From the NCBI RefSeq assembly GCF_945859705.1, contig NC_079136.1, forward strand, positions 87,419,120-87,483,119: DNA of 64,000 bases. Reading direction: 5' to 3'. The notes beneath the pieces are model-generated. The model was not told where the DNA came from. It did no database searches and saw nothing but the letters and a program-made list of their open reading frames with translations. Positions 23,061 through 34,700 of the stretch are shown here, one piece after another (position 1 is the stretch's first letter; every line of letters begins with the position of its first letter). The position numbers and the translations under genes were made by a program. Source of the DNA: Episyrphus balteatus (taxonomy: Eukaryota; Arthropoda; Insecta; Diptera; Syrphidae).

Positions 23061-26000
23061 TTTATTTTACCTAGATATGTATTTCTTATAACTACATAGA
23101 TTTGTTTTTAAGGGCATTTGAATTTTGCTACTTTGGGGGTGTTTTAAGGCTCCGTTCGCCCAGAAAATCGATTTTAAGATTTCAAATGGAGATTTTTTTA
23201 AAAAGGTGAATTAATAGAATAGATTTATTTTAGATTCATTTGACACTAATATCGTCTTTTAGCACTATAAGATGCATACTGCACTTTACCTCGCCAATCG
23301 TGGCATCAGGATGCGGACGGAAAACCTGTGGTTTTCGTTACCACTAAAAGTCATCTTTCACTTCCAATTTGAAGTTTTCTTTAGCTCGATGAGTAACTAC
23401 AACTTTTCTGCAGTGGCCACCCACTCTATTATAATGCATTAAAAAATTCGAATAATTTATTTATTTATTTCCCATATACCGTACGAAAAATAAATAAAAA
23501 CTTCTTCAAAACCTAAACTACAATTAATTTGGCACTGTAGGATCTCCACTTTTGACTTTGCCTTAAAAATGTTAATGTCTTATTTTTCATTCTGACTGGA
23601 TTATCTGTGAAATATGTGTTTCTCTAATGTTAATATAAATAGTCATCTGAATTTAAAAAAGTGTTTTTTTTTGTTTTTAATGCTGTCATAATTTCAACGA
23701 AATGTAAATATAAGTCTAAATATTTTTTGTTCCCTTTCTTTCTTTTGAAATTACCATCTTTTTCTGCCACAGATATGGAAAAATAATGATTGCGTTCCAT
23801 TTTTCAATGTCAATGTCACTATAATATATAAATGTTTTGTTTTTTGTTTGTGTTTAAATTTAAAAATTAGGTACATTTTGATTCTCTTGCCAAAATAGGA
23901 TAGAATATACTGGGTATATTTTAATAAATAGGCAAAACTGGATATTAGCGGTTGTTGATTTTTTTTTTGGAATCTCATTAAAATATGGTTATGATGAATA
24001 ATTCACTGTTCAAAAAAAAATATTATGTCAGATTCAGACACACACAAAAAGTGAAATAAAATTAGATGACTTTTCTCATATTACAGCAAAAAACAAAAAC
24101 ATTTTATAACTAAGCTAAATAAGCTATTTAAACAATTACTCAGGTTTACAATCTGCTCAAAAGTTGTTTTATTAGTCTAAGATTAAAATAAATTTCTGGA
24201 AACATGCCCCGAGTTACTGAAACCAAATCACCATTGAAAAAAAAAAACATAAATACTGGCTTATTTAAAAGAAAATTGTGGGTTATTTTGTATACATTCA
24301 TTAAAAACAAAAACATAATTAATAATTCTAAGCACTGTCGCACATAAGGCCATACTTTTTAAATAAAAACAATAATTTTGAACTGTTGTTAACGATACGT
24401 GTCATAGAACACTTTTTCTTGATTTCTGACTTTCTCGTAAACCATTAAACTGGTTTCAACGAAAATTTTGTATGAAAAAGCTTTAACTCTTATAGTTTAA
24501 AAGTCTATATGTTTGTATTAATTTTGGATTAAAAAAAAATAGTTCAAAATTTTATTTTGAATAATCAGTTTTTTTTTTTCAAATCGAATTAATTACTTTT
24601 TTTTAAATTTTGCTGAAATTTTGTCTATTAATTATTTCAATTAAAATCCTATGTGGGCTTAAGGATTAAGGTCAACTTTTATTCCTTAACAAAAGTTTGC
24701 AGTCGACGTTTCAAGATAGAAGGTTGAAATAATTTAATAATTATTATAATAATTTAATAATTAGGTATTTATTTTCAATGGCATACCATTTAAAAAAAAA
24801 TGTTTTAAAAAATTGCTCCAACATTTTTCGAAAAAAAATATTCTAGCCTTAACAAACTATGCAACTTTTATTATATAAACTGTCTTCGCACGACGATCAG
24901 AAATTCAAAATCCATTTTTATACTCGGCTTGACAAACCCTTCTGAAAGCTGTGACTGCTGATTCATGTTTTGGAAGTATTTCTTGAAAATTTCTTAACTT
25001 TGCTCTCTATCAAACTAAACGATGATAATATAATCCATCTTGAAAATACTTTGACATCGAAAAAATCATAAAAAATGCGTTTGTATTAAAATCCCTTTCA
25101 AAGTGAAGAGGTAGACTTTTGCCCGAAAAACAATAATATCAAACCAAAAAATAAAAAGATTTGCCACTAATTAACATAAAACTTCTGCCTGAAAAAGGAG
25201 TGAGAAATTAAGGACCATCAAGTTCTAAGAGTCAAATTCAGTAGTTGGAATATAATTAAACTCTTTAATTATATGTACATATGTTTTAATATCGATAAAT
25301 CTTTAGTCTATTTAAGGATTCCAGGCGAATTCTCATTTGGTTTTAATCCGGGTATATGTATGTACCTAAGTAATTAAACAAAGATAGTTTTAAATTGCTT
25401 CCCTGTAATTGCCCGAAACACGCAAAATACATCTGGCTTATGTAGGTTTCTGAATAAAGATTAAGTCAAGTATTGAAATTAATCGCTAAGGTAAGACCAA
25501 AATATTCAAACTTAGGTATCCTTATTTTAACTTTAACCACAAGAAGATACACAACCATAACAGAGAAGATTTTCCAACAATAGTGATTGATTGGACTTAT
25601 GTTTATGTACATAAAACGTCTTATGAATGTCAAACACAGAATGTTACTTTGACGTATCCATCTAAGAAGGTACACATTTCGCAGATACCAATATTTCACA
25701 AAAACACATTACCTACCAACGAAAGGAGAACAAACATCATAACCAGGGAATGAGTGAATTTACAAATCCCTAAAATATGAGAATTTAAGGGATTTGAATT
25801 GAATGTTAAGCAAACAGGACACTATGTAGGTACTTCAAAATGGCGCCCGGTCGTGGTATTTTTTATTGCAAATTTTTATTCAAAGACGTTTTTGCAACTT
25901 ATATCCTACAATTCGCTTACTGTATTCTTACAAGTTCTGTTAATGATTAAAACAATCAAATTTTATTGTTCTGAAAAATATAATTTAAAAATTGCATGCA

Positions 26001-27530
26001 ATTTCTATGAATGTGAAGAGGTTAAACTCAATTCAATTCTTGTGTAAAAGTGCAAAGCACTGTTTATAAAACCTTTAAAATATACGAAGGCGTGATCTTC
26101 TTTTTCTTTATATGTATATGTTAACATGTAATTTTTGAGTTATTTATAAGAAATAATGTAAGGAGTTTTATTATTACACTTTTGCATGAACGATGTTAAC
26201 ATTTTCTATCTAACGACTATTTATAGTGGGAACAATATAATTTATTTTTGTATTAAAAATTCAATAATTAGAAAAAAATTCTTTTTTGTAAATAACTGGG
26301 TAACGTGTTTCAAGGTTTGGAGTGCAACAGCTTCATATTCTTCTGAATATGAAGCTGAGCCCATTTTCAGAGGTACGTATATTAGTGAAAACTCTGTTTT
26401 TTGTTTCCATATTATTCCATAAATTATGCAGAGTTTCGTTCCAATTCAAAAATTAAATGAAATTTAAAGTCATTGAAAAACGTGTATCGCCAATGATAAA
26501 GTTAGATAAGAAGGGTTCTGAAAAATTTGCTGCATTAATTTTGTAAAAAAAAATGTATAGCTGAAATTTTTGGTGTTTATACCTATTGGGAAAGATATAT
26601 TAACAATTTTCAAATAAAATTGCCCTACAGTACTACGACCAAACTAAACTTCTTCCTTCCCACATTCGTGCTACCTGTTTCAAAAACACATTGCACTATA
26701 GCAGAAGCACACAACAACAAGTGCACGAGAATGAACAAACATGCATTAGTTACTTTTTAAACGGTTGGCAAGTTGAAAGCTGCTGCTGAAAGAAACTTTT
26801 GTAAAATACACAATGAAAATAATTCTTGAAGACACCATTGTTTGCAGATAGCTTATTATGAAAACAATGTGATGAAAGCTTTGCTCAACACTTGAAAATT
26901 TAAACCTTTTCAGGCAACAAAATTATAAATTTGATTCTGAAGGTAATCCCATTACGAAAGATTAATTTTTTTAATCCACATGAGATATTCATGAGTTGCA
27001 GTCTACCCGTAAATACTTTTCGTAAAATTTAAATTTATTTTTCGCATAAAAAGGATTTGGCATTTTGGGTTATGATTAAATGGATTTACATTTGATTTTT
27101 TTTCTAGAATCGTTAATTTTTATTTTATTAAAAGAGTATTAAGATTTCACTGAACTATTTCGAAATAAATCAAAATGGCAGTTAAAAAGGTAAAAGGATA
27201 CGAAATATTACTAAGGTTGAGTAATAACAAAACAAAATATAATAATTATAAGTAGAAAATGATTTTATTTTCAATCGAAATAAAAATGTTACACATACAC
27301 CTCAGTGACCCTTAATAATAAAATATTAATGAATGATAAACGAAATCGCTTCACTGACAAAATAACGAATTTTTATCACCTTTTTTGATTATTTACTGTT
27401 CATTGAATATACATAAATATACATAACATGTAAAAGTAAAAAGTAAAATTATCTTTGCACAATGTTGTTTTCAAAATGATTAAAAGTGATTAAAAGCACG
27501 TGTTGACTTTTAAATGACTTCAGTGATTTC
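23061..27530. other. Long AT-rich stretch; only a possible LINE tail
   Basis: Near 23455-23480 the minus strand ends in an AAATAAATAAAT tail after GGTATATGGG, resembling the 3' end of a decayed non-LTR element whose body would lie at about 23480-23900. Near 24396 there is one more copy of the CGTGTCATAGAAC-type repeat. A perfect 12-bp stem hairpin sits at 26329-26356. No host gene recognised; frames at 25466-25699, 25799-26047 and 26186-26422 look like chance. Confidence 0.4.
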
Positions 27531-27534
27531 TTAA

Positions 27535-27659
27535 GAATGCCATGACGGATAATCATCAACGAAAAATGCTGTCAAGGCGTTGTTTTGGTATTGACGGTTT
27601 TGATGGTGAAACGTGAAAGATTCAACGCTTTGACCAATTGCGTTTACCGTCTAATTATA
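27535..27659. mobile_element. Fragment related to the element at 58477-59636
   Basis: The right end, read inverted, is AGTTATAATTAGACGGT, similar to the AGCTATGATTACACGGT terminus of the larger element. TAA follows. Inside are ATCATCAACGAAAAATGCTGTC and TTGACGG, also like that element. The left end is not preserved. Confidence 0.4.
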
Positions 27660-28849
27660 ACTTAACCCTTTCGAACCCAAGCTACGAAAATCAATATTAA
27701 AAAATGTTTTTTCGGTATTATTGGGTCAAAAACATCACAACTAAGAAATATGAATAGCAAAAAGTTATTTTCCAAAATAATAAATAGCAAAACTAATGTG
27801 TTTTTCTCATGTTACATGTAAGTAACATGCACTGCCTATGACCACCAAAAAAAGTCGAAGAACTGAGAAAATAACTTTTTATGAAACTATAATGTATGCT
27901 ACTTCTTCTAAGCAAAAAAACAAAACACTTTCTGCATTTACTCCAGTCAAAGCGTCATTTGACCTTGCGCAGAGAGGCACTGTCAGTTTTTATTTCATGG
28001 ATCGATAGGGGTATATTTAAAAGGCTTAAACCCAATTTCTCACCACCTGATCATTCTTTTTAGCGGAGTTATTCACAAAAATGCATTTTTTGGGATATTT
28101 TACTTCTAAGCTAATATCTTTGCTCCAGATTGTCGTAGACCAAAAAATAAACATACATTCTCTTCCTTATAATATTTTCTATCGTTGTATGTAATTTCAT
28201 TGTATTTGAGTGAGTAAATACAAAATGGCAGCCATTTAAAGTCAAATTCTTGTTGTTAAAAAACACATTTTTGTCATTATTTCAAAAAAGCTTATATCAT
28301 GATTGACATTTTTCTAATCTATTTTGTAGCCCTACTCATTTCCTGCATTTTACAGAAAAAATCAGCTCTTTATCACCAAAGATGGCCGAGCAATTGATAA
28401 ATGAACGCATGCAAAACCGGTGCGAAAACACCCAAAAATATCGTTTTTTGGAAATAACTCGGCTTCAGAATGTTCTACGACAAAAAATAAAGCTATTAAT
28501 TGTTCGTTACAACATTTCCTATCAATTCGGTGCACATTATTTTTGTTGAAACAAATAAAAAATAATTCAATATAAGTTCAAATAAAAAATAAGTAATATT
28601 AAGTCAAAGACGTTTTTTTTGTTTAGCAAACTCTTGCCTTATTATTTTGTAAACGGTGCAAGTATTGGCTAAAAAAATAAATTACTGTTGTAGTCCTTTA
28701 AATTATCTACAATTTAAAAAAAAATTAGCTCTCTACGACCCACACGAGCCGAGTTATTATAATTTTAAGAAAGCATCATTCCGTAAGAAAATTTAAAAAA
28801 ATTTAAAAAAATTTCCCTTGTTTATAAGTCGAATAATAGTTCTCAGTGA

Positions 28850-29640
28850 GAGGGGTTGTTTTCATTGTTTCTTGTTATAAGAGGATTTGTCTCATGTTTT
28901 TCGTTGGGCATTTGGAACTTTTTTATGCTAAAGAAGGGCCATGCATTGGATCATGACAATAATAGTTAAAGCCAACGGGGCCACATTGTATATATATTTC
29001 TATAGTACTATCAATCCATGAAAATACTTTAGCGACATCTTTTGGTAGATCTGCATTTCAATTTTCTGCATAAGGTTCAAACATAAAATAAACTAGCGAT
29101 CCCAGCGGTGGCGACGCAAAACAGAAAATTCTACTTCATGAGAGTACTATAAGAATATATATACAATGGGGGCCATCTAAACTAATTTTTTTCTTATCGG
29201 AGAAAACATGCTTTATTTCATGTCAAAAGATCGACAGAAACTTAGGAGTTGCACTTTACGGGAGGTGTTTATCGATGGTTTTGTCTTTAGCTTTAATGGC
29301 TTCAACTGTTTAGCCGTCGAAATCAGTGGTTTCAATATGGAAGCACTTGCTTTTACACCACTTTTTCCTTTATTTTGGCGGAAGGCTCATGTGAATTTGA
29401 CGCGAGTCGTAGAATCGCTCTTTTGTCAGCTGCAGTACCTTTCATATTTTATTCACAATTGGGCTCATTGCGTAAAAAAATTGAAAAGAAATTTCCGGGT
29501 TTGTTGCATTTTTTTACCTTTTTGGCGAATAGACGGGGGCACTCATGATTTTCGCTTTTTCTTCCTCTACCAATTATTTCGTGGGACCCACTTAAACTAA
29601 AATCAGCTTTAAATTACTAAAAGACATACCTTCTTTGATT
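28850..29640 (-). pseudogene. Tc1 transposase, broken and split by a MITE
   Basis: Minus-strand frames read NEPNCE, then KRAILRLASNSHEPSAKIKE (paired-like helix-turn-helix region), KQLKPLKLKTKP, FSDKKKISLDGP (first catalytic Asp in the Tc1 SDEKKF..DGP context) and GFNYYCHDP. They lie in at least two frames with stops. An insertion of 185 bp at 28984-29168, with a GGGGCCA duplication, cuts exactly through the DGP codons. The second Asp and the Glu/Asp of the catalytic triad are not present. A 130-codon frame on the opposite strand (29208-29600) is only its shadow. Confidence 0.75.
28984..29168. mobile_element. Small CATTG-terminus MITE, 7-bp target duplication
   Basis: A 185-bp element with inverted termini CATTGTATATATATT, followed by a TATAGTACT inner match. 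GGGGCCA is duplicated on both sides (28977-28983 and 29169-29175). The duplication is verified independently, because removing the insert and one copy restores the Tc1 DGP-GFNYY reading. Termini and duplication length resemble the 4 kb element at 4855-8887. Confidence 0.88.
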
Positions 29641-30132
29641 TGCACTCGAAAACTAAAAAAAAAGCGGATGTGCTATTCAAGTGAGCCAAAATAGGAGCAC
29701 TTTTTTCAGAGTTGTTCCGCAAAAAATTGCAAAATTTAACTAACGGGTCATTGAAAATGAATGATTTCGCTCACAGAGAGAGTGCATAAGGGGACATACC
29801 AAAAAGTAAAATATTGATCATTTTGGTATTAAGAGACAGGAATTATATGCACTTATAACTAAAAAAAAAGGTGTGCTATTCAAGTGAGCGGCACTGTATA
29901 AAAACATTTTTTTTTTGCAAAAAAAAAAAAAAAAAGTGAATTTCAGTCCCTTTTTTGATAAAAAAAAATTAAAGGTATGATATTTGACTAAAATTTTGTA
30001 ATAATCCAGTAACTAGGCATTATTATCTTTCAATTAAGCCATCGTAACCTAAAAAATTGTTTAATTTAATATTTTTTACGAATTTTTAAAAAAAATGTTA
30101 CATGAGAGTAACGCTGGGTCCGAAAGGGTTAA

Positions 30133-31138
30133 ATGTACACTTTTATACGGATTTGACTTAATGAAATGTGCTATATACTTTTTTTTGGAATATTCATTCT
30201 TTTTTCGTTTTTTGGTACATGAATTTTTTTTAATTGATTTAAAAAAAAATTCTAAGATTTTTAACTATTTCGTTCAATGGCAGGTTATGGAATATTAAGG
30301 GCACGTCAACAATTAAGTAATCCAATTGCACTCTGGAGCAACAGCATTGGCTGCTACATCCAGTTAAATTTATTTCTTGTCACACAACGCCAACGTGGTT
30401 TTCAAAACTGATGATTTTTATTTCTAATATTTGCCAACATTTCATAGATTTGAATGTTAAGCTTCAAATTTTGTTTCTTCAAAAATGAAATCTATTTTCA
30501 ATAAATCACACACGTATGCTATACCTTAATCGGTCCAAAACTTTAAATTATTTCGTTGTTAAAAGTATAAATTACTTTTCGAATGAACAATAACGATTTG
30601 ATGAAAAATCACAAAATTTACCGTAACTTTTCGGGGCTTCAACCGAACTTGCTCATATTTACAGATATAATTGATCATATGTCATACCAGAAGCCATTTG
30701 TTTTATATTTCAAGTGTTGTCAATTTATTTATTTTTTTTTTCATAAAACATAGTAAACAAATAGACTTTCCCTCAAAGGCAGTCTTATCCGTACTTCCCC
30801 TATTGAAAAACTGCAAGTATTTTCCAAACTTGAAAAAAAAACACGTTAATGTACCCTGATATGCTATCCTTTGATAAACTACATTTTTCAAATTTGGCGG
30901 GTTGGAAATTGAAGAAATTGAAATGCAGCTGAAAAAAATCCAGTCTTGTTTGATAAGGCTTAAAAAAATTCGTAAAATTAGGAAAGAGTTGGATTTATGT
31001 ATTTGATGAGCTAGAAAGACTGGTGGGGTATACGAATGACTATAATTTAATAAAAAGATGAACACTTTTTGTATGCTTCAAGATTGGAAGTTTGAACATA
31101 TCGAAAATTGAATCCAAATCAGTAGAGTCGTTTTTGTT
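30133..31138. other. AT-rich stretch, no gene seen
   Basis: No recognised coding or repeat structure. The 120-codon minus-strand frame at 30703-31065 is unrecognised and low complexity. Confidence 0.45.
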
Positions 31139-31141
31139 TTG

Positions 31142-32068
31142 TTTCTTCGCCACTGCGAAGAACATCTTTTTGCTGATGACATCCAGCTAATGAAAAGTTG
31201 CCATATCGACATGGTCAACGATTGTGTGGATGCAATTAACGTGGATCTGTCATCAGTTAGACAATGGTCAGTTAAATGTGGGCTTACCTTAAATCCGCTA
31301 AAAAGCAAATGCCTTGTAATCTCTAGGAGGCCTCTCGATTTAAGTAGTTTCCCAGATATTCAACTGGGTGACTCAAAAATCGAATTTGTGGATACGGCTA
31401 AACTTCTTGGCATTTGCTTTAATAGAACCTTGAGTTGGAACGACCACATCAATCAAATTGTTGGTAAAGCTTATGGAGCTCTTCGATTATTATGGCCAAC
31501 AAGAAATTTCATACCGTTGAACACTAGAAAAATGATAGCAAAGACACTTGTCGTACCCATTCTGACATTCGGTTGTGAAATTTTTTGTAAGCTTGACAGT
31601 GTCAGTCAGAGGAAAATGAATGTAATTTTTAATAATATCGCACGCTACATTTTTGGTCTTAGGCGCTACGATCACATCTCCGAGTTTTCTAGAAGTATAT
31701 ATGGAATTTCCTTTGACAACCTACTTAGATTTCGAACTCTTGTCACGGTCTTTAAAATTATCTGTACGCGCCAGCCTTCATACCTTTATGATACATTCCA
31801 GTTCTCGCTTTCAAGACGATCAAATCAAATCATTATTCCTCGCTTCTCATGCCTTACGTCCGAGCGACAGTTTCTTGTTAATGCAGCTCGTTTGTGGAAT
31901 TCCCTTCCAACACATGTTAGGAATGTGGACACAGTACGGAAATTTAAGAAAAACTTATTTTTATATTATACTCTATGTCCTAGATGGGGCCCCAGTTTAA
32001 TGATTGCTGTTGATGTTGCTGCTGTTCTGTTAACTTGTTTTCTTTTGCTATTAACTTTATTCATGTAA
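31142..32068 (+). pseudogene. Reverse transcriptase C-terminal part
   Basis: The open frame of about 305 codons lacks a natural start. It opens with HCEEHLFADDIQLM, containing the catalytic Asp pair, followed by the GLTLNPLKSKCLVIS thumb region, LLGICFNRTLSWNDHI, and the typical C-terminal NAARLWNSLPTHVRNV. The palm before FADD, including the first catalytic Asp, and any endonuclease are absent. The Jockey/CR1 grouping rests on the C-terminal motifs. The remaining frame is unbroken, so the insertion is fairly young. Confidence 0.85.
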
Positions 32069-32262
32069 TTTTTTAGGGGATGTAAATATGTATTATAAAT
32101 TGCTTCTATTATTTTTTTTTTAACTTTTATTTATATTTTTTTTTTAAATTTAATTGAAGATGCCTTTTGTAATTTTCCTTAATTAGCACTTAATTATAAA
32201 TAAGATGTAAATCTTAAAATTAAGTTGATTTAATAAAATAAATGAAATGAATGAATGAATGT
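31142..32262 (+). mobile_element. 5'-truncated non-LTR retrotransposon (Jockey/CR1-like)
   Basis: It begins just before the FADD box of the reverse transcriptase and ends with a 3' tail of AATAAAATAAATG and ATGAATGAATG. Truncation from the 5' side and a simple-repeat tail are the usual products of target-primed reverse transcription. ATCGAAAA occurs at both sides (about 31099 and 32268) but the target duplication is not convincing. Confidence 0.8.
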
Positions 32263-32607
32263 AATAAATCGAAAACTTAGTAAGTGCCCTTAAGCCTTAA
32301 AAAAATGAAACGGAATTATCTTTTTTTGAGAATTTGATCGTTTGACTGATTGGCTTTTTCACTTCAAAACTGGCTTAACTCTTACAAATCTGTGAATAAA
32401 TAATTATGCTCCTACTATTATTTTTTATTTTTATTAAACACAAATCTCTCAAATGCGTAGTTCCTACCTTAATTAAATTATGTATATGTAACCTTTTCTT
32501 ATCAAAGGGCGCTCCTACAAATCAATTAATTTAACATCAATATCCACTCTATTTGAGACTGCAGAACAATTCTTTGTAATCGATAAGAAATAGTGATCTC
32601 TTGTCGA

Positions 32608-32616
32608 TATATAAAA
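32608..32616 (+). promoter_or_regulatory. TATA box of the chitin-binding peptide gene
   Basis: TATATAAAA lies 75-83 bp upstream of the ATG at 32691, leaving room for a start site about 30 bp downstream and a leader of about 50 bases. A TATA promoter is common for abundantly expressed secreted proteins. Confidence 0.6.
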
Positions 32617-32690
32617 ACCAATTGAAGTTTCAATAATTTTACCTTTAAATTTCATATCTTTTGCAATAAAGTTTATACCTAGCAATAAAG

Positions 32691-33020
32691 ATGGCAAAAG
32701 TTTTCTTAATTCTAACAAGTTTGTTACTGTGTATTGTTTTAGTTGCTGCATCTGAATCTGAAGTTATTTGCCCATCATCACAAAGTAACATTGATATGGC
32801 TGTACATTTACCTTCGCCTACAAGTTGTTCAACTTTTTACAAATGCGATCGGGGAGTTCCAGTGTTGCAAAGGTGTCCACCTGGTTTGCATTTTAACAAG
32901 TTTACTCAGGTGAGAAAATCAAAAAGAATTCACTATACATATAAAATAAAATTTATTTTGTGTATTTGACAGGGTTGTGATTTTCCACTCTCAGCTGGAT
33001 GCAAACTGGAAGAACAATAG
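32691..33020 (+). CDS. Secreted single-domain chitin-binding (peritrophin-A, CBM14) protein
   Basis: Two exons, 32691-32909 and 32973-33020, with a 63-bp GT-AG intron (GTGAGA...TTGACAG), encode 88 residues. Residues 1-20 form a signal peptide (MAKVFLILTSLLLCIVLVAA). The rest is one CBM14 domain with six cysteines: ICPS, TSC, YKC, QRC, then GLHFN and the last two (GCDF, GCKL) supplied by exon 2. The aromatic FYKC and PPGLHFN are the chitin-binding signature. Such proteins bind chitin in the peritrophic matrix or cuticle; single-domain forms are common in insects. Without splicing the frame would lose cysteines 5 and 6, which supports the intron. The precise paralogue cannot be named. Confidence 0.93.
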
Positions 33021-33089
33021 TTTGCTTTTGTATAAGCTCTGTTACTTTTTGTGTTGTACGTTTTTCTTTTAAGATTAATGAAATAACAA

Positions 33090-33095
33090 AATAAA
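33090..33095 (+). terminator. Polyadenylation signal
   Basis: AATAAA 70 bp after the stop codon of the chitin-binding peptide gene. Confidence 0.6.
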
Positions 33096-33407
33096 AACAA
33101 ACAAACTAATTATTATTTTTGTTTAAGAATGTTCTTGTTTCAATCATGGTAATATGGACCCCCATCCATGCCAAACTAATAACTTTAAATGAACTATCAT
33201 TGACTATGAGTTTTTTTTAAGACTTTCTTTTTCGCATTTAAATATATAACGGCCGATTTCTTCACAGAGTCCTAGCACTAGTACCGGTCCTAGTCCTAAA
33301 GTTAGTACTCAAATTGGTATCAACTCATTTCTTCACTCAGGTACTAAGCCTTAGAACTGTCAATATAGGACCGAATACTAGTTAGGACTCGGTACTAGCT
33401 AGCTCCT

Positions 33408-33606
33408 GGACATCCGGGTCTGAACACCCCGAGGACAACCTAGTCAGCAGACTTTAAATTAAGTTTATCCATGTATAATATTTATTTCTATTTTATAACT
33501 TAGTCATTGTATAAGGTTAGGCCCCCTCTGTGCCAACAAAATTTTGTATCTATCAATGAATCTTAGACATAAGTTAATTTTAAGTCAATTGTAAATAAAA
33601 AAAATA
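33408..33606 (+). mobile_element. LINE 3' fragment inserted in the Harbinger element
   Basis: This 199-bp insert, ending GTAAATAAAAAAAATA, lies between exact 14-bp copies of ACTAGCTAGCTCCT (33394-33407 and 33607-33620). The sister Harbinger copy near 62175 has a single ACTAGCTAGCTCCT at the same place, proving the empty site. It is a strongly 5'-truncated non-LTR element with only 3' UTR; the clade is not determinable. Confidence 0.85.
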
Positions 33607-33968
33607 ACTAGCTAGCTCCTCAAAATCAGCTAGGACCTGGTTATTATACCAATCGTTAGGACTCAAATCGGTACCAAATGATTTCTTCACAAAAGTTCTA
33701 AGGCCTAGTACTGTCAAATTGGTACCGATTTTTGCTTAGGACGTCCTAAAAGTTAGAACCTAAAAATCGACAGTCTAGCGACGATAATATTTAATACAGT
33801 TTGATTTTATCCATTTTTTTTTAAGATTTATCTAGCAATTTTAAGATTTGGTGTCTTTTCAAAAATAAGTAAATTTTGACTAAATTGATTTTTCTTATGA
33901 TTTTGGCATTTGTTTTTTTGTCAGATTTCTGCATTTTTTTTCATATTTGAATTTCTTTTGTGAAAAAA

Positions 33969-34700
33969 ATGGATTTAATTTTTGATGGGGACAATTTGTT
34001 TCGCGACTTTGAAAACGATTAATTGCGTCAATCGGTACAGCGCATTTAGCATATGCCTCAACGCCATACTGTTGACAATTGGGATGATATTGATTACATT
34101 TGGCGTTTTCGGGTGTCCACAGACACGGTAAAAAATGTTTCAATATTACATTTTAGCATGAGATTTTTCATACCCTTTCTATTATCAGTTGTCGTTATAT
34201 AACACCTGAACAACAATTTCTCATAACTTTACGGTTTATGGCAAGTGGTTCGATGCAAATTGCAGTGGCCGATTTTATGGGCGTTTCGGTTGCCAGCGTT
34301 TGTCGCATTTTACCAAAAGTATGTATGGCAATAATACGACATTTGGATGAATTTATCCAAATGCCAAGAACATTATTGGAACGCTAGGAAGCCGCTGCTA
34401 CATTTTACAGACTTGCCCAGTTTCCGCGAACCATCGGAGCAATCGATTGCACCCATGTGAAGATACAATCACCTGGTGGAGAATTAGTAAGATGAATTAT
34501 ATAATTATGTATAATTCATTGTATTTTTGGAATCATATCGTTTTTAGAGTGAAGGTTTTCGAAATCGTAAAGGATGGTTTTCACTGAATGTGCAAACAAT
34601 ATCATCGGCTGATTTGAAAATTTTGAACGTTGTTGCACGTTGGGATGAAATTAAGAACTTACCGAAGGATGAGAATTGTAACGTTCTGAAATTGTGACCC
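33969..34700 (+). pseudogene. HARBI1-like (PIF/Harbinger) transposase, broken
   Basis: Segments in changing frames: MDLIFDGDNLFRDFEND from the ATG at 33969, WDDIDYIWRFRVSTDTV, then YITPEQQFLITLRFMASGS and VADFMGVSVASVCRI (helix-turn-helix), a TAG stop near 34386, FPRTIGAIDCTHVKI with the first catalytic Asp, a likely intron 34488-34548, and FRNRKGWFSLNVQ. Homology ends at NVVARW, before the second catalytic Asp (normally in a PGSxHD context). Stops, frameshifts and a lost C-terminus make it non-functional. In intact members this nuclease acts with a MYB-like partner, which is not seen here. Confidence 0.82.

Larger units (their letters stand above)
28850..29896 (-). mobile_element. Tc1-like element, 3'-truncated
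   Basis: On the minus strand the 5' end is CAGTGCCGCTCACTTGAATAG at 29896, preceded by TA (29897-29898). The inner part TCACTTGAATAGCACA recurs near 29680-29665, about 210 bp inside, giving the IR/DR layout of Tc1 relatives. The transposase relic follows. The 3' terminus is missing. Confidence 0.7.
27666..30128. mobile_element. piggyBac-like element, non-autonomous, TTAA-flanked
   Basis: CCCTTTCGAACCCA at the left and its inverse TGGGTCCGAAAGGG at the right are each bordered by TTAA (27662-27665 and 30129-30132). CCCTTT termini and TTAA duplication define the piggyBac superfamily. A subterminal GTTACATG-type motif occurs at both ends (about 27814 and 30096). No piggyBac transposase is present. 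The interior hosts a degraded Tc1 copy and is otherwise AT-rich with no recognised gene. Confidence 0.85.

Noticed and set aside
29208..29600. 130-codon open frame on the plus strand
   Set aside because: The opposite strand reads as a Tc1 transposase relic over the same bases, so the plus frame is a shadow.
32515..32751. 78-codon minus-strand frame
   Set aside because: It overlaps the promoter and signal-peptide exon of the chitin-binding gene on the other strand and matches nothing recognised.
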